This document shows positions 1-10,684 of a DNA stretch of 64,000 nt, piece by piece. The notes beneath the pieces are model-generated. The model worked only from the letters and a program-made list of their open reading frames with translations, did not search any database and was not told the DNA's origin. The DNA is taken from assembly GCA_921293015.1 (NCBI GenBank), contig OV121094.1, positions 8,975,448-9,039,447 of the forward strand, read 5' to 3'. A program made the translations under genes and the position numbers. Each line of letters opens with the position of its first letter. Position 1 is the first letter of the stretch. Source of the stretch: Phorcus lineatus. Taxonomy: Eukaryota > Mollusca > Gastropoda > Trochida > Trochidae.

Positions 1-1680
1 TCAAAGTAAAGTGACCCACGTATCAAAAACACGGACTGGTTGTCATACAACAGAACAGAAAAAGGGTTCCACTCAACTATTGTCCAACTTAAGTCATGCA
101 ATCAATTTCTTCTACACAACAAAGGACCAAATGCTGGATGTTTCTATGATGGAAACCATGGCGTCAGTCGGTATTTATTTACTTAACAAATAAACACTAG
201 ACTATTGCGTCGTTAGACTTATATACCCGGGGTACATGTAACGATGCATATCTTTAGAAGCAGTTCGGGAATGTAAGGCACAGCTAAAAGATGGCTCAAT
301 GGCTAGTTCCCAAGGTAAGCGTGAGAAAATAAATACTTTAGGTACACATCAATCGATTTAATTTCAGCATCTGTAACAGTGTGATGAAATGTGAAAACTA
401 TCACGTACATTATACGTTTAATAGTCTTAGTTAGTACAATCATACGAAATGTAGTTTTTTCAATTAATTTTTTACTAACTGGTAATAAATTTAGAAATGG
501 TAATGGATGAGTGTGTTTATTTCTGTTCTGTTTAGTTCTTTTCATAATTTTAATCCATCGTCAAATATTTGGTTACATTTAACATAAGATTTACCAGAAA
601 AGCAGTTAAGTTATAGTACTATTTAAGTAAATGTAGAAGTTGAGGTATGGTACAGCAGTCGTTCTAAATAAATGTAGATCAACAGTTTTTAAATACCATG
701 CCTCATTGCTGATTAACGATCATTTAACTTAAGTTAAGTTAATCAGAGAAAATGTCTGAACTCGCCTTAGCTTCCTTGACACTCAAAAATCGTTTTGGTA
801 TACGGTTTGGCAGTGCATGGATTCCAGCTTCATTCGGAAAGCCGCTAGCGACCAAAATGAGCATCGCGAAGTTTTTAATGGCCATTAATTACTAACTTAA
901 ACATGTTTTTGTATAATTTCAAGACGTCAATGACAACACGTTTCACAAGAACTCACGTTATTAATGATAATGACATTGTGAGAGTTAAAATCTGCCCGTT
1001 TACCTCAATACTAAGGCAAATGCCTGTAATGTCAGATAACTCATCACATTCTTTTCATTTTTTTCTAAGATTTACGACTGTAGAGGAAATTTCCCTATAT
1101 CCTTTAAATCTTTCCGTGTCTCCATCATATGTTAACATACTACGTGAATCGTTGATTATTTTATTGACATTATGACGGGTTGAAAGATTATGAACACTGT
1201 TGAGTTTGACGTTTATGAAAACGTTTAAGCTCCGCTTCACCAAGCATGTTAAAAAGCCGATTGGGTTAGCTAATGTATATATGCAATTTGAAGTTTGACA
1301 CGAAGTATGTGAACACTCCCAGGCTTACAATTACAGTTAGGTCGCTTCAAAGAACTTGGCAAATACAGAGCTCATACACGAGCAGTAGTTGTCAATAATT
1401 ACTTCACTGCAAACATTAACGGAAACATAATTTATAAAGAAGATCTAAACCTTTTGCGTGTTAACCGGATACTCAGTGTGTGTAACATTTGTATGATTTA
1501 AACATCGTGCATTGCCCGCTTTGGTTATAAAATAGTAATTTTTGCTTGTTTTTCAATGAGGTAATGCATATTTGAAGTAGTGTGCTAACTAACGGCAGTG
1601 GATTAGTTTAGATACAGTTTGAGTCTAGAGACTTTAAATTTCCAAATTTATAATAACCAGTCATTTGGAATACAAAGGGT
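1..1680. other. Non-coding stretch, no gene seen
   Basis: No open frame here has protein-like composition, a recognisable motif or well-placed splice sites. The longest frames (about 60-90 codons) look like chance in A+T-rich DNA. It may hold 5' exons or the promoter of Schlafen copy 1, because that exon begins with a splice acceptor and so needs an upstream exon, but I could not identify one. Confidence 0.5.
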
Positions 1681-1686
1681 GCAGTT

Positions 1687-1790
1687 CGACCTTTTGTTTC
1701 AAAACGATGTGGTGACTGTAAATGAGTTGTAAACGCTTCAAAATGTCCTAGAATCAACCAAATCCCTTTACTGGGAATTTTCCTTGAGAC
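1687..1790 (+). pseudogene. Decayed duplicate of the 5' end of the Schlafen exon
   Basis: The stretch from the 'ccttttgtttca' run onward matches, with many substitutions, the intron/exon junction and first ~75 bases of the Schlafen exon at 1991 and at 44246. It includes the aatcaaccaaat stretch and the following 'ctttact'. The acceptor AG is lost and the frame is broken. Directly after it (about 1795-1880) lies, in inverted orientation, the intron segment that normally sits upstream of the exon in copy 2 (about 44335-44430). The locus was therefore rearranged as well as duplicated. Confidence 0.65.
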
Positions 1791-1990
1791 CATGTTCCAT
1801 TCCGTTTTGTAAGGCATTTGCTAAGAGAGATCTAAAAATAACTTGGAAACACTCGTGAGCTACAGTAAATAGAAAGATATCAAGAAAAACGCCGTGATGC
1901 ATTTTTTTTTTCGAGGTGCATAAGTATCTTTATATTTTGAAAACCGGGTACCATGAATTTTTAAAAAGAATCAGTTAAATGTTGTTTCAG

Positions 1991-3096
1991 AACAATGTGA
2001 TGACTGTAAGCGAGTCGAGAAAAACTTCAGAATATCCTTGAATCAACCAAATGCCTTTACTGTGCACATGGACTCTTCCTTGTTTGAGGCAGTGAAATAC
2101 AATAGGAAAGAAGAAAAGAAGCGTGTTCTGAATAAATTATCAGCAATTGCATGTGCTCTTCGTAATACGAAAGGTGGGTCGATACTGGTGCATCTCTGTG
2201 GGCAGAAGAAAGAAAACAGATACCTTGGTTTCTTCGACGAGTTCGTGAAGGATGCCCTCACATACCTCATAGAGGACGGAACACTTTATGTGGAGACATA
2301 TAGGCGGTATTGGCTGGACAACTTGAGAAAATTCAAGTCAGAAGTGGGATTTGTATGTATCAATGTCGATAAGAGCAGTAGTGTTTCAATTGTAGATTTT
2401 TACTCCAAGATAAGGAACGACTTTGAAATAACTAAACCATCGCCATTGAACATTTTCACTTATTTTAAATCTTTTACTTCGTCTGTAGACCGAGAGTCAG
2501 AAGCTCCCAAAGTTCGTGGCATAAAGACATCCGATCTTCAAGAATGTAGAAATGTTGAATTAAAATCAGTTTTCAAATGTAAACAGGTAACCAACCACGA
2601 AAAGGTGTCCGATTTTGTAGAATATGTATGGAAAGAACTTCAACTGAAGCACTGCATAGTTTCCATGTCTAAAATAGATGATGGTGGGTCTTATTATGTT
2701 GGAATCGCAGAGAAAAGTTCTGATGGAACACGTTTGGATGTGAAACCAGAACTTCAAGGGTTTGACGTTTGTAAACCTATTGTAGAGTACACGAATGAAC
2801 TCCATAGCAAGTTAAGTTCAGAAATATTGGTTCTGAATCCTGATCTCACCTTTGCTGATGCACCGGATGATCTTATAACAGTCACTTTCCATCCCTTCAA
2901 TACAAAGTTCATTCTTGAAGTTTCAATAAGAAAATTTGACGGTCTTGTGTTCTTTGACAAAGAAGGGCCGCTTGCCTACGTCATTGAAAATAAAGATGTT
3001 CAACGCATGTCTAAAGAGGAAGTATTGGACCGAGCTTTACGATTTTACAGGATCAGAGGCATCCGTTCAGTTATGACACAAACTGTAGCAACTTGA
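1991..3096 (+). CDS. Schlafen core exon, copy 1 (terminal or alternative exon)
   Basis: This exon encodes a two-lobed Schlafen core of about 367 residues. It starts at a good acceptor (ttgtttcag before 1991) in phase 1, giving an N-terminus with Glu-Gln-Cys-Asp-Asp-Cys; the first in-frame residues come from an upstream exon not found. The N-lobe carries 'CALRNTKGGSILVHL' (about 2152-2195) and the 'FVCINVD..' strand. The C-lobe has the ECRNVELK motif, with the two glutamates of the Schlafen nuclease site at 2542 and 2557, then 'DDGGSYYVGIAEK' (to 2715). In vertebrate SLFN13 this core cleaves tRNA/rRNA using two Glu and one Asp; here the Asp position reads Ala-Glu. No SWADL or helicase part follows, so it resembles short Schlafens. 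The stop is at 3096; no clear polyadenylation signal follows. Exon A lies about 580 bases downstream on the same strand. The frame is intact and very similar to copy 2. Family assignment is strong; activity is inferred. Confidence 0.85.
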
Positions 3097-3149
3097 TTAA
3101 CTATGAAAATGAAAAATGATTCATGTAATAAGATTTCAATGGAAAACAG

Positions 3150-3262
3150 CAGGCCTACGTGATCATAAATAACGATATTCAACCTATGTCCAAAGAGGAA
3201 GTATTAGACCGAGCATTGCGACTTACAACATCAAATGCAACCATTTCGCTATGATATCAACG
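3150..3262 (+). pseudogene. Tandem duplicate of the Schlafen exon 3' end
   Basis: Just past the copy 1 stop codon the last ~30 codons of the Schlafen exon appear again, reading approximately 'AYVI.INNDIQPMSKEEVLDRAL', then a divergent tail and stop. It is closer to copy 2 in places ('INNDIQ' versus 'INGDIQ') than to copy 1 ('ENKDVQ'), which suggests unequal exchange or conversion between copies rather than simple slippage. Confidence 0.7.
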
Positions 3263-3661
3263 GTGATAACCTCAGCTAAAGATGATTCATTTACTGAGAA
3301 AAGGGAAACTCATTAAAACTTATTCATGAAATAACACCTCAAAGGAAAACATCCGGTGCACTCCCAGGATTGAATTCTTCAACGAACTAAGGGTATAACT
3401 GAGACAATCTGACGGGAGATCATTGTAGATAAGTAACGTAAATCAAGATAGAAATTTAAAAAGATCAAAAATTATTATTTCATGAGGTAAAGAGGGGGTT
3501 TAATGTTAAAAATACACTATAATTATCAAAATTATATTCAATGATACAGTAAATAGAAAGTTTATTTGTTTATGTATGGATCAATGAATGGATTGATGAA
3601 TATTTAGTTATTTTAATATGAAATGAAAATTGGTATTAACAGTGTATGTATGCCATCACAG

Positions 3662-3775
3662 TGAGGATCCAGTTGGCAATGGCGAGCAATGATTCCTCAG
3701 ATGACAGCATCAGTCCTCTTAATGAAAAGATTTCCTGTATTTTGGGCTGTTCCTCATCAAGTTCTGAGGAATCAG
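3662..3775 (+). CDS. Exon A of module copy 1 (acidic Ser-rich peptide)
   Basis: This short exon contains ATG at 3679 and encodes MASNDSSDDSISPLNEK.. ending in a Ser-Glu cluster (SSSSSEES). It ends at a consensus donor (tcag|gtatgt, exon end 3775) in phase 1. A possible acceptor (catcacag, exon start 3662) is also phase 1 with no in-frame stop before the ATG, so the exon could be internal or the first coding exon. Matching exons are at 42428-42526 and 62989-63105. The Ser/Asp/Glu composition would suit casein-kinase-type phosphorylation, but no function is known. It joins in frame to exon B at 14082, across an intron of 10.3 kb that is only about 170-240 bases in the other copies. Confidence 0.7.
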
Positions 3776-4138
3776 GTATGTATTACAGTTTTTTATACCT
3801 GAAATGTTTAAGGTTATGTTCCAATAAACGATAGCTTTCGTGCACCCGAAAGTGTTATTAAAGCAAAGGAAAAAGTTTGAATACATCTTCTTGCTCATTA
3901 CAAATAATCAAAATGCTAAAAGTGAGAAGGAGATCACACAGTTTGTAGAAAAAGCATGATATAACAATCCAGTACTTCTTATTATCTTTAAACTGGAAAG
4001 CAATCTTTTCTGGATCTAGTGAAAAAATATTGAAACTATTCATAGATAGTTTTCGAGATGTTCCATCCCCAAAAAACTGAAGTATAAAAGAAACTAAACA
4101 TCAAAAGAAGTTCATATTCTGACAAAAGTTCATCACGC

Positions 4139-4249
4139 TTCCCTGACTAATCACCAATCAAGTATCTTTGGGACCAGTTGGGAAGACGACTTAGACGTTT
4201 CGACAGCAACCGGTCACAATACAAAGCTGTGACTAGCACTACACGACAA
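4139..4249 (+). mobile_element. Tc1-type transposase C-terminal relic
   Basis: The frame reads F-P-D-stop-S-P-I-K-Y-L-W-D-Q-L-G-R-R-L-R-R.., the signature of the Tc1 transposase block around the last catalytic acid ('SPDLNPIEHLWDELGRR'). One in-frame stop and the lack of the rest of the enzyme mark it as dead. It lies in the inflated A-B intron of module copy 1. Confidence 0.7.
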
Positions 4250-4575
4250 TGATGTCATCCGACATCTTACCTTTTCCTTGAAAAGACGTGTCTATGCATT
4301 TATTAACTTTAATGGGGTAACACCTGTTAATAACTACAGTATTTATGGAAATCATACATCGTTATGTTACCTGATCTGTCCATGTTTATTTCAAAATATA
4401 TCCCCAGTGGACACAAACAGATATAATGAAGTGACACTTTTAACAAAACACTCCAACATGTCCCGGCAATTTTTAAAATTGAATATCACACATTCTAAAT
4501 GCCGAAAGTTTTCCCTGTTTTCTATAATAACTGACACATGTTGCTGTCACTAGCGTAAGCGAATGTGGCTTGGAT

Positions 4576-4674
4576 ATACTTCTACATCAACCTAAATCTC
4601 CAGATTTGGCACCATTGAACTTCTTCCTCTTCCTCAGTATGATAAACCATTTCTGCGGACGTGGTTTTTGCTAA
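4576..4674 (+). mobile_element. mariner transposase C-terminal relic
   Basis: The translation ILLHQPKSPDLAPLNFFLF followed by 'INHFCGRGF' matches the mariner transposase C-terminal block (HPPYSPDLAPSDFFLF...L.GR.F). Only about 33 codons remain before a stop, with no inverted repeats recognised. It is a second, unrelated transposase fragment in the same intron. Confidence 0.75.
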
Positions 4675-5089
4675 TAATATCAGCCTCATTTCTACAGTCA
4701 AGACATATCTTGAGACCCAGGATGCGGAGATGGAATACTAATGCCATAATTGTACCTTAACATTGCTGGTCCCAATTTCAGTGGAGACTAAATACAAAAT
4801 TCAATAAGTGATGGTTTGATCTTGATTTCTATGTTATTCAACGAACTTTTTAATATACTCTCGCATCTCCATTATCCGTCCACTAATAAAGAGAGGGTGA
4901 AAGTTTTATACGCAACAGCAGAGTATTCAATGATATGTTGGCAACCTATTCATTTATAATATGTTGATTAGAGTTTATATCCAAATCATGCGAAGTTAGC
5001 ATAGGGAACTGTCAGAAAACGTCGATTTTTGAGCACACAAATGCAACTTATGTTGAGGCAGAGAGGTCAAAGACCTAATTCTTGTCTGG

Positions 5090-5400
5090 ATGGAGAAATA
5101 CTGGCTGAAGTCAAATTGTTATCCTCCGACCAACAATACTTAAGTTTTCTCTTGATTTACATGTAGTGTAGGTATCCTGTTCATCCTTGATGGATTAATT
5201 TCAAAAGTACAGGATTCTAGAGTTTGTAAGGTATCTGAATGAGATTCAGAGTTAAATCATGAATTTACCAACATCAGCATGCAATTTAATCTATGATTGT
5301 TCTGACTTGGTGGAATAATTGAAAAAAACACAGAGAAGAGTACAGAGCCTTGAAGAACCCCTGTTTGGAAAACTTTCTATTTTTTATGATGCCAAGAGGA
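5090..5400 (-). mobile_element. LINE reverse transcriptase relic (weak)
   Basis: On the minus strand the stretch around 5370-5290 reads approximately TGVLQGSVLFSVFFSIIPP, which resembles the 'GVPQGSVLGPLLF.IYIND' block of Jockey/CR1-type reverse transcriptases. The rest is too decayed to follow, with several stops. Confidence 0.45.
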
Positions 5401-5529
5401 GGCTGTAATATTTGTAGAAGCTGTAAGTGATCGACCATATCAAATGATAGATTGGATAAAATTTTTACATTTTATATACTTTAGACATCAAGGGAAAATG
5501 CGAGATGAGAGATTTTTTTCGATGATATG

Positions 5530-5690
5530 TGTTAACTCATCATCGCCGAGAGACGCATATATATATGTTAATTAAATGAGATCCTCACAGCGAGAGCCGC
5601 ATATACACGTCCATTAATTAACAGTTTCTCACAGCGAGAGACGCGTTAATTAAAACATCTATTTCACAGCTAGAGCCGCATGTATCGTAT
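5530..5690 (+). repeat. Minisatellite, about four degenerate units of 35-46 bp
   Basis: The core 'tcacagcgagag(a/c)cgc' recurs at roughly 5538, 5584, 5629 and 5668, each followed by an A+T-rich spacer with ttaattaa. Units differ in spacer length and sequence. I see no coding role. Confidence 0.6.
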
Positions 5691-5699
5691 AGTATTACA

Positions 5700-7050
5700 A
5701 TACACTTATTTTCAAAATCAGTTTGGCAACAATCAATGAAGAAAAGTGCTTTTAAGGTTAGATTCTATCCTCAGGTAATGAATAAAAAATGAAAATAGTT
5801 GCCCCACAGTTGGTACCAAAATATAACACGTTTGGTGCATGAAAACATTCTACACAGGTAGGTCATGAAAGGGGATAACAGATTCTTCAAAAGGCAGGTT
5901 TTTTAAAATTAGATGGAATTCTTCGAGTCTTTGTAAAGTTATAAATTTTCAGACATTACCATATTTTTTCAGTCTGTAATAAGATTGAATTCAAATATCT
6001 AAGACGAAACGAAAAAGCGTTATTACTGAAATTTATGTACATGTATTCATGAAGCATTTGTGAAGAATTTGAAGCTATTGAAAGTTACACTTTGATTTTA
6101 ACTTTACTTCTTGAATGCATCCCTTTGGTCATGAAATATCGATTTTTAATTACCTGTAGTTAATATTTTGAACGGAAAAGTCATTTTAATATGAATAATA
6201 CTATTAGTATAATGATTTATTCGAATATTGACCTGGCTGAGCGCATTGTATTTCAAGCACGGTCAATAACGGTCCTGTAACATTTATGGGTTTGGCATGT
6301 ACGGGAGTTTTTTTATGTTTATTATCTCATTACCTTTAAGCCAATATTAATGAAGCTATATCTTATGTTCTTTGCTTGTCATAACATTACTTAAGATCAT
6401 AAAAAAAATCTCTAAGAAGTTATTGCATAAATACCCCTATGTGAATACGTGTCGTTGTCATGCCTTGGGCGAGTGGCTGAACGCATGGTAATTTTTTTAA
6501 GATTTCAACAGATAAAAGTGGCAATAGCTTCAAGAAAAATGTATAATGAAAGCATCGAAACAAGCTTGTATATCAATACTGTCAAGTAATGTGAAGTTTG
6601 AACAAGATGTCTCTTGGTTTTGCTTTCAATCACGCCTTGTTGCCTGTATCAAGAACTGTAACTCTAATCGTATTACTTATCGTGTCGTCGATGAACCTAC
6701 GTCAAACTGATTAATACACAAATACAACAACGAAACGTTCGCTCAACAATTTTGTACGGATCGTTCTCAACTTTTATGAGTACTGAATAAAACTGCATAC
6801 CACGTGGGAGAGGACACCGTTGTGCAAAGGTTTGTCTGGTGCGAGCTTATCCGAATTGGATCGAGTCCGTCAGAGACCTAGCTGAACATTCCGTATACGA
6901 ATGTTCATCGATCTACGCATTTCTTTGAATGGCGATGCATGTGTTCGGCACGTTCTATTTATCAATGAAACATGAAATAGTTCCGTCAACCAATCAAATC
7001 ATATTGCATTCTCCGACCAATAAACATCCATCGAGAATCACTGAAGAGCA
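5700..7050. other. Intron stretch of module copy 1 with little content
   Basis: No coding signal. Near its right end, two CCAAT boxes (about 6981 and 7018), a TATA-like element (gatataaaac, about 7057-7066) and a later GT-starting donor-like site (gatatgg|gtaata) could together form a + strand promoter with a non-coding first exon. The support is only motif spacing. Confidence 0.3.
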
Positions 7051-7541
7051 CATGTGCGGATATAAAACAAAATATGCATCTGTGTCTCCTCGACGATATG
7101 GGTAATATTGATAAGTTATGAAATGAACAAACGCCTTTTACTATACATTTGGTACAGACACTTTGCTAGTTGATACTGGAATTTATCATTTGTAAATAGC
7201 CACAGAAACTTTTCCAGCTTTGAGAAACTAGAGAAAATAGAGTTTTGTTGTCTGGCAGTACTAAACAGTGCCAACCTGTTAATTTATAATTAATAATATT
7301 AAAACAACTGCAGTCAACCATAAAATGAAATTCATCTTCTACAGATCACTGAGAGTAAACAGTCTTTCGGAAAGAGGCGTGATTGGCTTGGTATATCTTC
7401 CACGTTCAATATTAATAGGCAGGTTCCGACAATGCAAAGAGGCCATAACACTTTTATGTTGCCTTGGTAGAGAAATTTTGACATATTGACATGTATCAAT
7501 TTCTTGTTTAAACAACCTCTATGTTCTTAACCTACTTCCAT

Positions 7542-8035
7542 TTATGTTTTTTTATCATTAAATAAATCTTCTCTCTGTCTCCTGCATCTAATTATGTTAG
7601 TATTATTACATGAATCATAAACACCTTGACCACTGGTGATGGAAACGTTCTTGACCATATCCATCACCCTGTAATCCAATGAAGATTTCTTTCTCCTGAC
7701 AACTTGTGAATGTTCCTGGTACTGATTTTGGATCTGATATGACAGTTTTTTTGAAAATATCAAAATACTTCTTCTTTTATCTTTGGTTGCTGGTGCCTCT
7801 ATCCCATGTTCCCTCCTACAGAGATGTTTGAACTGTTTTTCCTCACACCAAGGAAGAATCGACAGGGTTTATTTTGTACATTATTAATTTCTTTATAAGT
7901 GTCCATACCCCACACACTGGCACTATAATTCAGAACCGTTGGACATAACTTTCAAACAATTTGGAAAACACATTACGACTTAAACCACCCATGGTATTTA
8001 ACTTCGATACCACCGCCCCAAGGGCTCGATCTGCT
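7542..8035 (-). mobile_element. LINE ORF2 C-terminal relic
   Basis: Minus-strand translation, crossing a few frameshifts, gives 'ADRALGAVVSKLN..GGLSRNVFSKLFESYVQ', 'LNYSASVWGMDTYKEINNVQ' and 'CRFFLGVRKNSSN', the typical region after the RT domain of CR1/Jockey-like LINEs. The RT relic at 10690-11300 stops at 'YKYFCMWLNEH', which in such proteins precedes this segment. The two may be parts of one element split by about 2.6 kb of later insertions. Confidence 0.6.
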
Positions 8036-8038
8036 GTT

Positions 8039-8470
8039 TTACAAATTTCTACTACAGTCTTCTCGTAAATTATGACTGTGACTGCCTTTTGGCTTCATTT
8101 GTCCGAAAACTGGATCATTGGCTTCCTCTGCAGTAGTCTCAAGAAAACTTGCCAGATGATATATATCAGGATAATATCCGGTATTCCTCAAAACCCCAAC
8201 TGCTTCTCTCCTCCACCTTCCTTGTAAATATGTTGGTAGCTTTTCAACAATTTTACTCGTTCTGATCTGGTTGTCAATCTCATTGATGCGACCCATTGCC
8301 GACAGTGTTACTACACAACTTCTGATATCATCTGAGTAACGTTGTAGCTCAGCGCCATCCCCAGGCCGTAGACATGGACGTTCCGTGACTTTCTGTACCC
8401 AGGCCTTAGAAATAACAAACTGATTACCAAATCGTTCACTCAGAAGTCTCCTTGCCTCATTAAGCTCCAT
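8039..8470 (-). mobile_element. BEL/Pao gag (DUF1759-type) fragment
   Basis: A 143-codon open frame reads ELNEARRLLSERFGNQFVI, then '..LRPGDGAELQRYSDDIRSCV', 'EIDNQIRTSKIVEKLP' and 'EEANDPVFGQ'. This is the conserved core of BEL/Pao retroelement gag proteins. The Met at 8470 is a convenience start; the real protein continued upstream. A likely N-terminal piece lies at 9100-9239, separated by a hairpin insert. No protease, RT, integrase or LTR was found, so this is a relic, though its core frame is intact. Confidence 0.75.
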
Positions 8471-8526
8471 TTGGCGACGTTTAATTTTCCTGTGATTTCT
8501 TTAATTTGTGTGACCGTACAAGTAGT

Positions 8527-8700
8527 AGTTACTTCATCCATAAACGAGAGCTGGATCTAGTTACACCACACCTGATCGCTGTTTGATTGACAGCTGAATT
8601 CGTCGAGGACGGTAGTCCGAGACGCAAATTCAGCTGTCAATCAAACAGCGATCAGGTGTGGTGTAACTAGATCAAGCTCGAGTGATTGGATGAAGTAACT
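8527..8700. repeat. Near-perfect long hairpin (foldback MITE) in the gag relic
   Basis: Bases 8554-8600 and 8627-8673 are reverse complements over 47 bp with, as far as I can see, no mismatch, separated by 26 bp. The similarity continues outward with some mismatches to about 8527 and 8700. Such long perfect arms imply recent insertion or active homogenisation. It interrupts the BEL/Pao gag relic. Confidence 0.85.
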
Positions 8701-9035
8701 GCTTTGTACCACGCCCACATTGCACGTTGTCAAAATCTGAACGAGATCTGCGCGGGATATTTGAATTTGTAATCATTCAGTTTCACACCGCCACGAGTCA
8801 CGAGTGGGCTGACATGATTGACGACCTTACATTGTCACAAATAATGAAAAATGGGTTATATTTGATAGTTTAATTTGTTTGAATGTGTATGGTGCTCGTT
8901 GCAATCAAAACTTGAATTACTTGTCATTTTTTCGAAAATTTACATCTTTTCAACTGATTCCTTAAGGGCGTGAACAATAGGCGTGGCTTGCTAAACTGCA
9001 GCGAGCCAATGAGATAGCTACGATCAATGGTTACT

Positions 9036-9074
9036 TCAGGCCGTGGTGTAACTAATAGATACACCACGGCCGAC
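9036..9074. repeat. Short palindrome
   Basis: The 12-bp arms ggccgtggtgta (9039-9050) and tacaccacggcc (9060-9071) flank a 9-bp loop. Its 'gtggtgta' core is shared with the 8527-8700 hairpin, so it may be a terminal remnant of the same family. Confidence 0.6.
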
Positions 9075-9099
9075 ATCAAAGGGACCGACGCGCGGGCAT

Positions 9100-9239
9100 G
9101 GTACAAGCAGAGCTTCTTTCTTAGCTGCAACTTTTGTCAATAAAGATTTGGTAGAAATACTGGAAGTTTGACTTGCCGAATCCTCAGGGTTCACTTCCAA
9201 TTCTTGCATTGAACTATCTAAACTATCTTGAGTTTCCAT
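9100..9239 (-). mobile_element. BEL/Pao gag N-terminal fragment
   Basis: From an ATG at 9239 the minus strand reads METQDSLDSSMQELEV.. and then 'STKSLLTKVAAKKEALLV', resembling the N-terminal helix found in BEL/Pao gag proteins. After about 9100 the similarity is lost. With 8039-8470 it probably derives from one element. Confidence 0.5.
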
Positions 9240-9850
9240 TTTCAAAGGAATTCTTGAACTTTCTTGTAGGCAAAACAAAGGATTTTCCTGTACAACCTTT
9301 TATTGTTGAGTTGGTTCAAGCTAGAAAAAGAAATAAAGTATTTCTTTAAGTAAGAAATTCAAAATAAACAATTTTTAATGACAAATTGCCAGGGAATGAA
9401 TGATGTTGCTTTACGTACCTTGACAAATAGTAAATTGCCATAAATAAGCTTTAAAATAAGAAAGCTTACAGTGAAACATCTATAACGAAATTGGGCGACC
9501 CTCACGGAAATAGGTGACGAAAAAAGCACATGGTTTGCCAACACCATTTGAATTAAACTTACTGAGAAAAATGTAACAATTTTTGATTACTCATGAATTG
9601 TAAAATATCAAATAAACATTTAATCTATACACTTAATTAATACTCACAATTTTTACCCCATAAATGCCTACAAAACATGGCATAGCTTCACCGCAGCGAA
9701 GTCAAGCATCTTTCGTGAACCGCAGCTCGCTACCAAAGAGTTACTTCCCCCTAATCCCAGGTTTTTTCCAAATTTAAGAATTAAAAGCGAAACATTTGAT
9801 AGAAATAAAACGAAATAAAATATATCAGCAACAGCAGTGTTCGCATCCTG

Positions 9851-10668
9851 TCTCAGGGTAAGACGTATAGCTGACGCTCCACTCTCATACCCTGGGAGTA
9901 AACCCCAGCTAAAACTTCGCGCCGCAACCCATGATTCAGCCAATCAAATATTTTTATCGCGATGGTGTGCGATAAAATTTCAGCCAACCAAAGAGAGCCT
10001 CTCGCACAGGAGTTGGCTTTCGCACTTACTCCATGTGGCGACGTCCATAGATGAACTAACTGGAATCGAAAGGTTTTTTGAACCGATCGACCATGGTGAT
10101 AATGTCCCGAGTCCAATTTTGCGATTCTGATTAGTTTATTACAACAAATCATACATCCACTTTTAAGAGATCGGTTTGATTTTCCACAACTTAACTCAAT
10201 ACCTTATCGTGGTGGTTTGAGTGGTCAAGAGACCCCTGGAGCTATGCCAGCCGGAGCTTACATGCTCCTTGCAGGGGCACCCAAGCTTGATAGGTCGTCG
10301 GGTAGAAGTCAGATTAAATTTTAGTCGTTCTAAAACCTGTTGTCTGTCTCTAACAATGTTTTTCATTCCGTCGTTTCCCACATCCTTTCGATCCTCTTTT
10401 GGATGCTTGTCATCTACGTGTTAAATAACTGAAATATTGTTCAAAACACGTTAAATCAAAATTCACTCACTCACTCACTCACTCACTCGGTTTTAACTTG
10501 AAGGGATGGGCGCTGCCATATTAAATTGCCGACTCGCCTTTCAAGCACAATCATTGGTTGGTTATTTTTAGAAAGTTAGTAGGGAAAAGGACATGGCGCG
10601 AAGTTTTTGCTGGGGTTTACACCCAGGGTAAGAAGAGTGGAGCGTCAGCTATACGTCTTACCCTGAGA
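9851..10668. mobile_element. Foldback element with ~73-bp inverted ends
   Basis: Bases 9851-9923 and 10595-10668 are inverted copies with few differences (tctcagggtaagacgtatag ... on both). Just outside lie imperfect 7-bp direct repeats (catcctg at 9844, catgatg at 10669) and a shared cagtgttcg. No transposase lies between the arms; the interior holds a SINE-like repeat. The right arm adjoins the LINE RT relic. Confidence 0.75.
10203..10487 (+). mobile_element. SINE-like repeat with (ACTC)n tail
   Basis: It contains 'gccagccggagcttacatgc' and 'ttgcaggggcaccca', then 'ttaaataactgaaatattgt' and ends in (ACTC)n at about 10463-10487. From memory this 3' layout is common in molluscan SINEs, including abalone and other gastropods and bivalves. 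It is one of the main hints for the organism. No intact pol III box pair was confirmed. Confidence 0.5.
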
Positions 10669-10684
10669 CATGATGCAGTGTTCG

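Noticed and set aside
1608-1817. 69-codon minus-strand frame
   Set aside because: It is the antisense of the decayed Schlafen 5' piece and inverted flank, with no motif of its own.
8600-9100. LTRs for the BEL/Pao relic
   Set aside because: No direct repeat of LTR length flanks the gag pieces; only inverted repeats are present.
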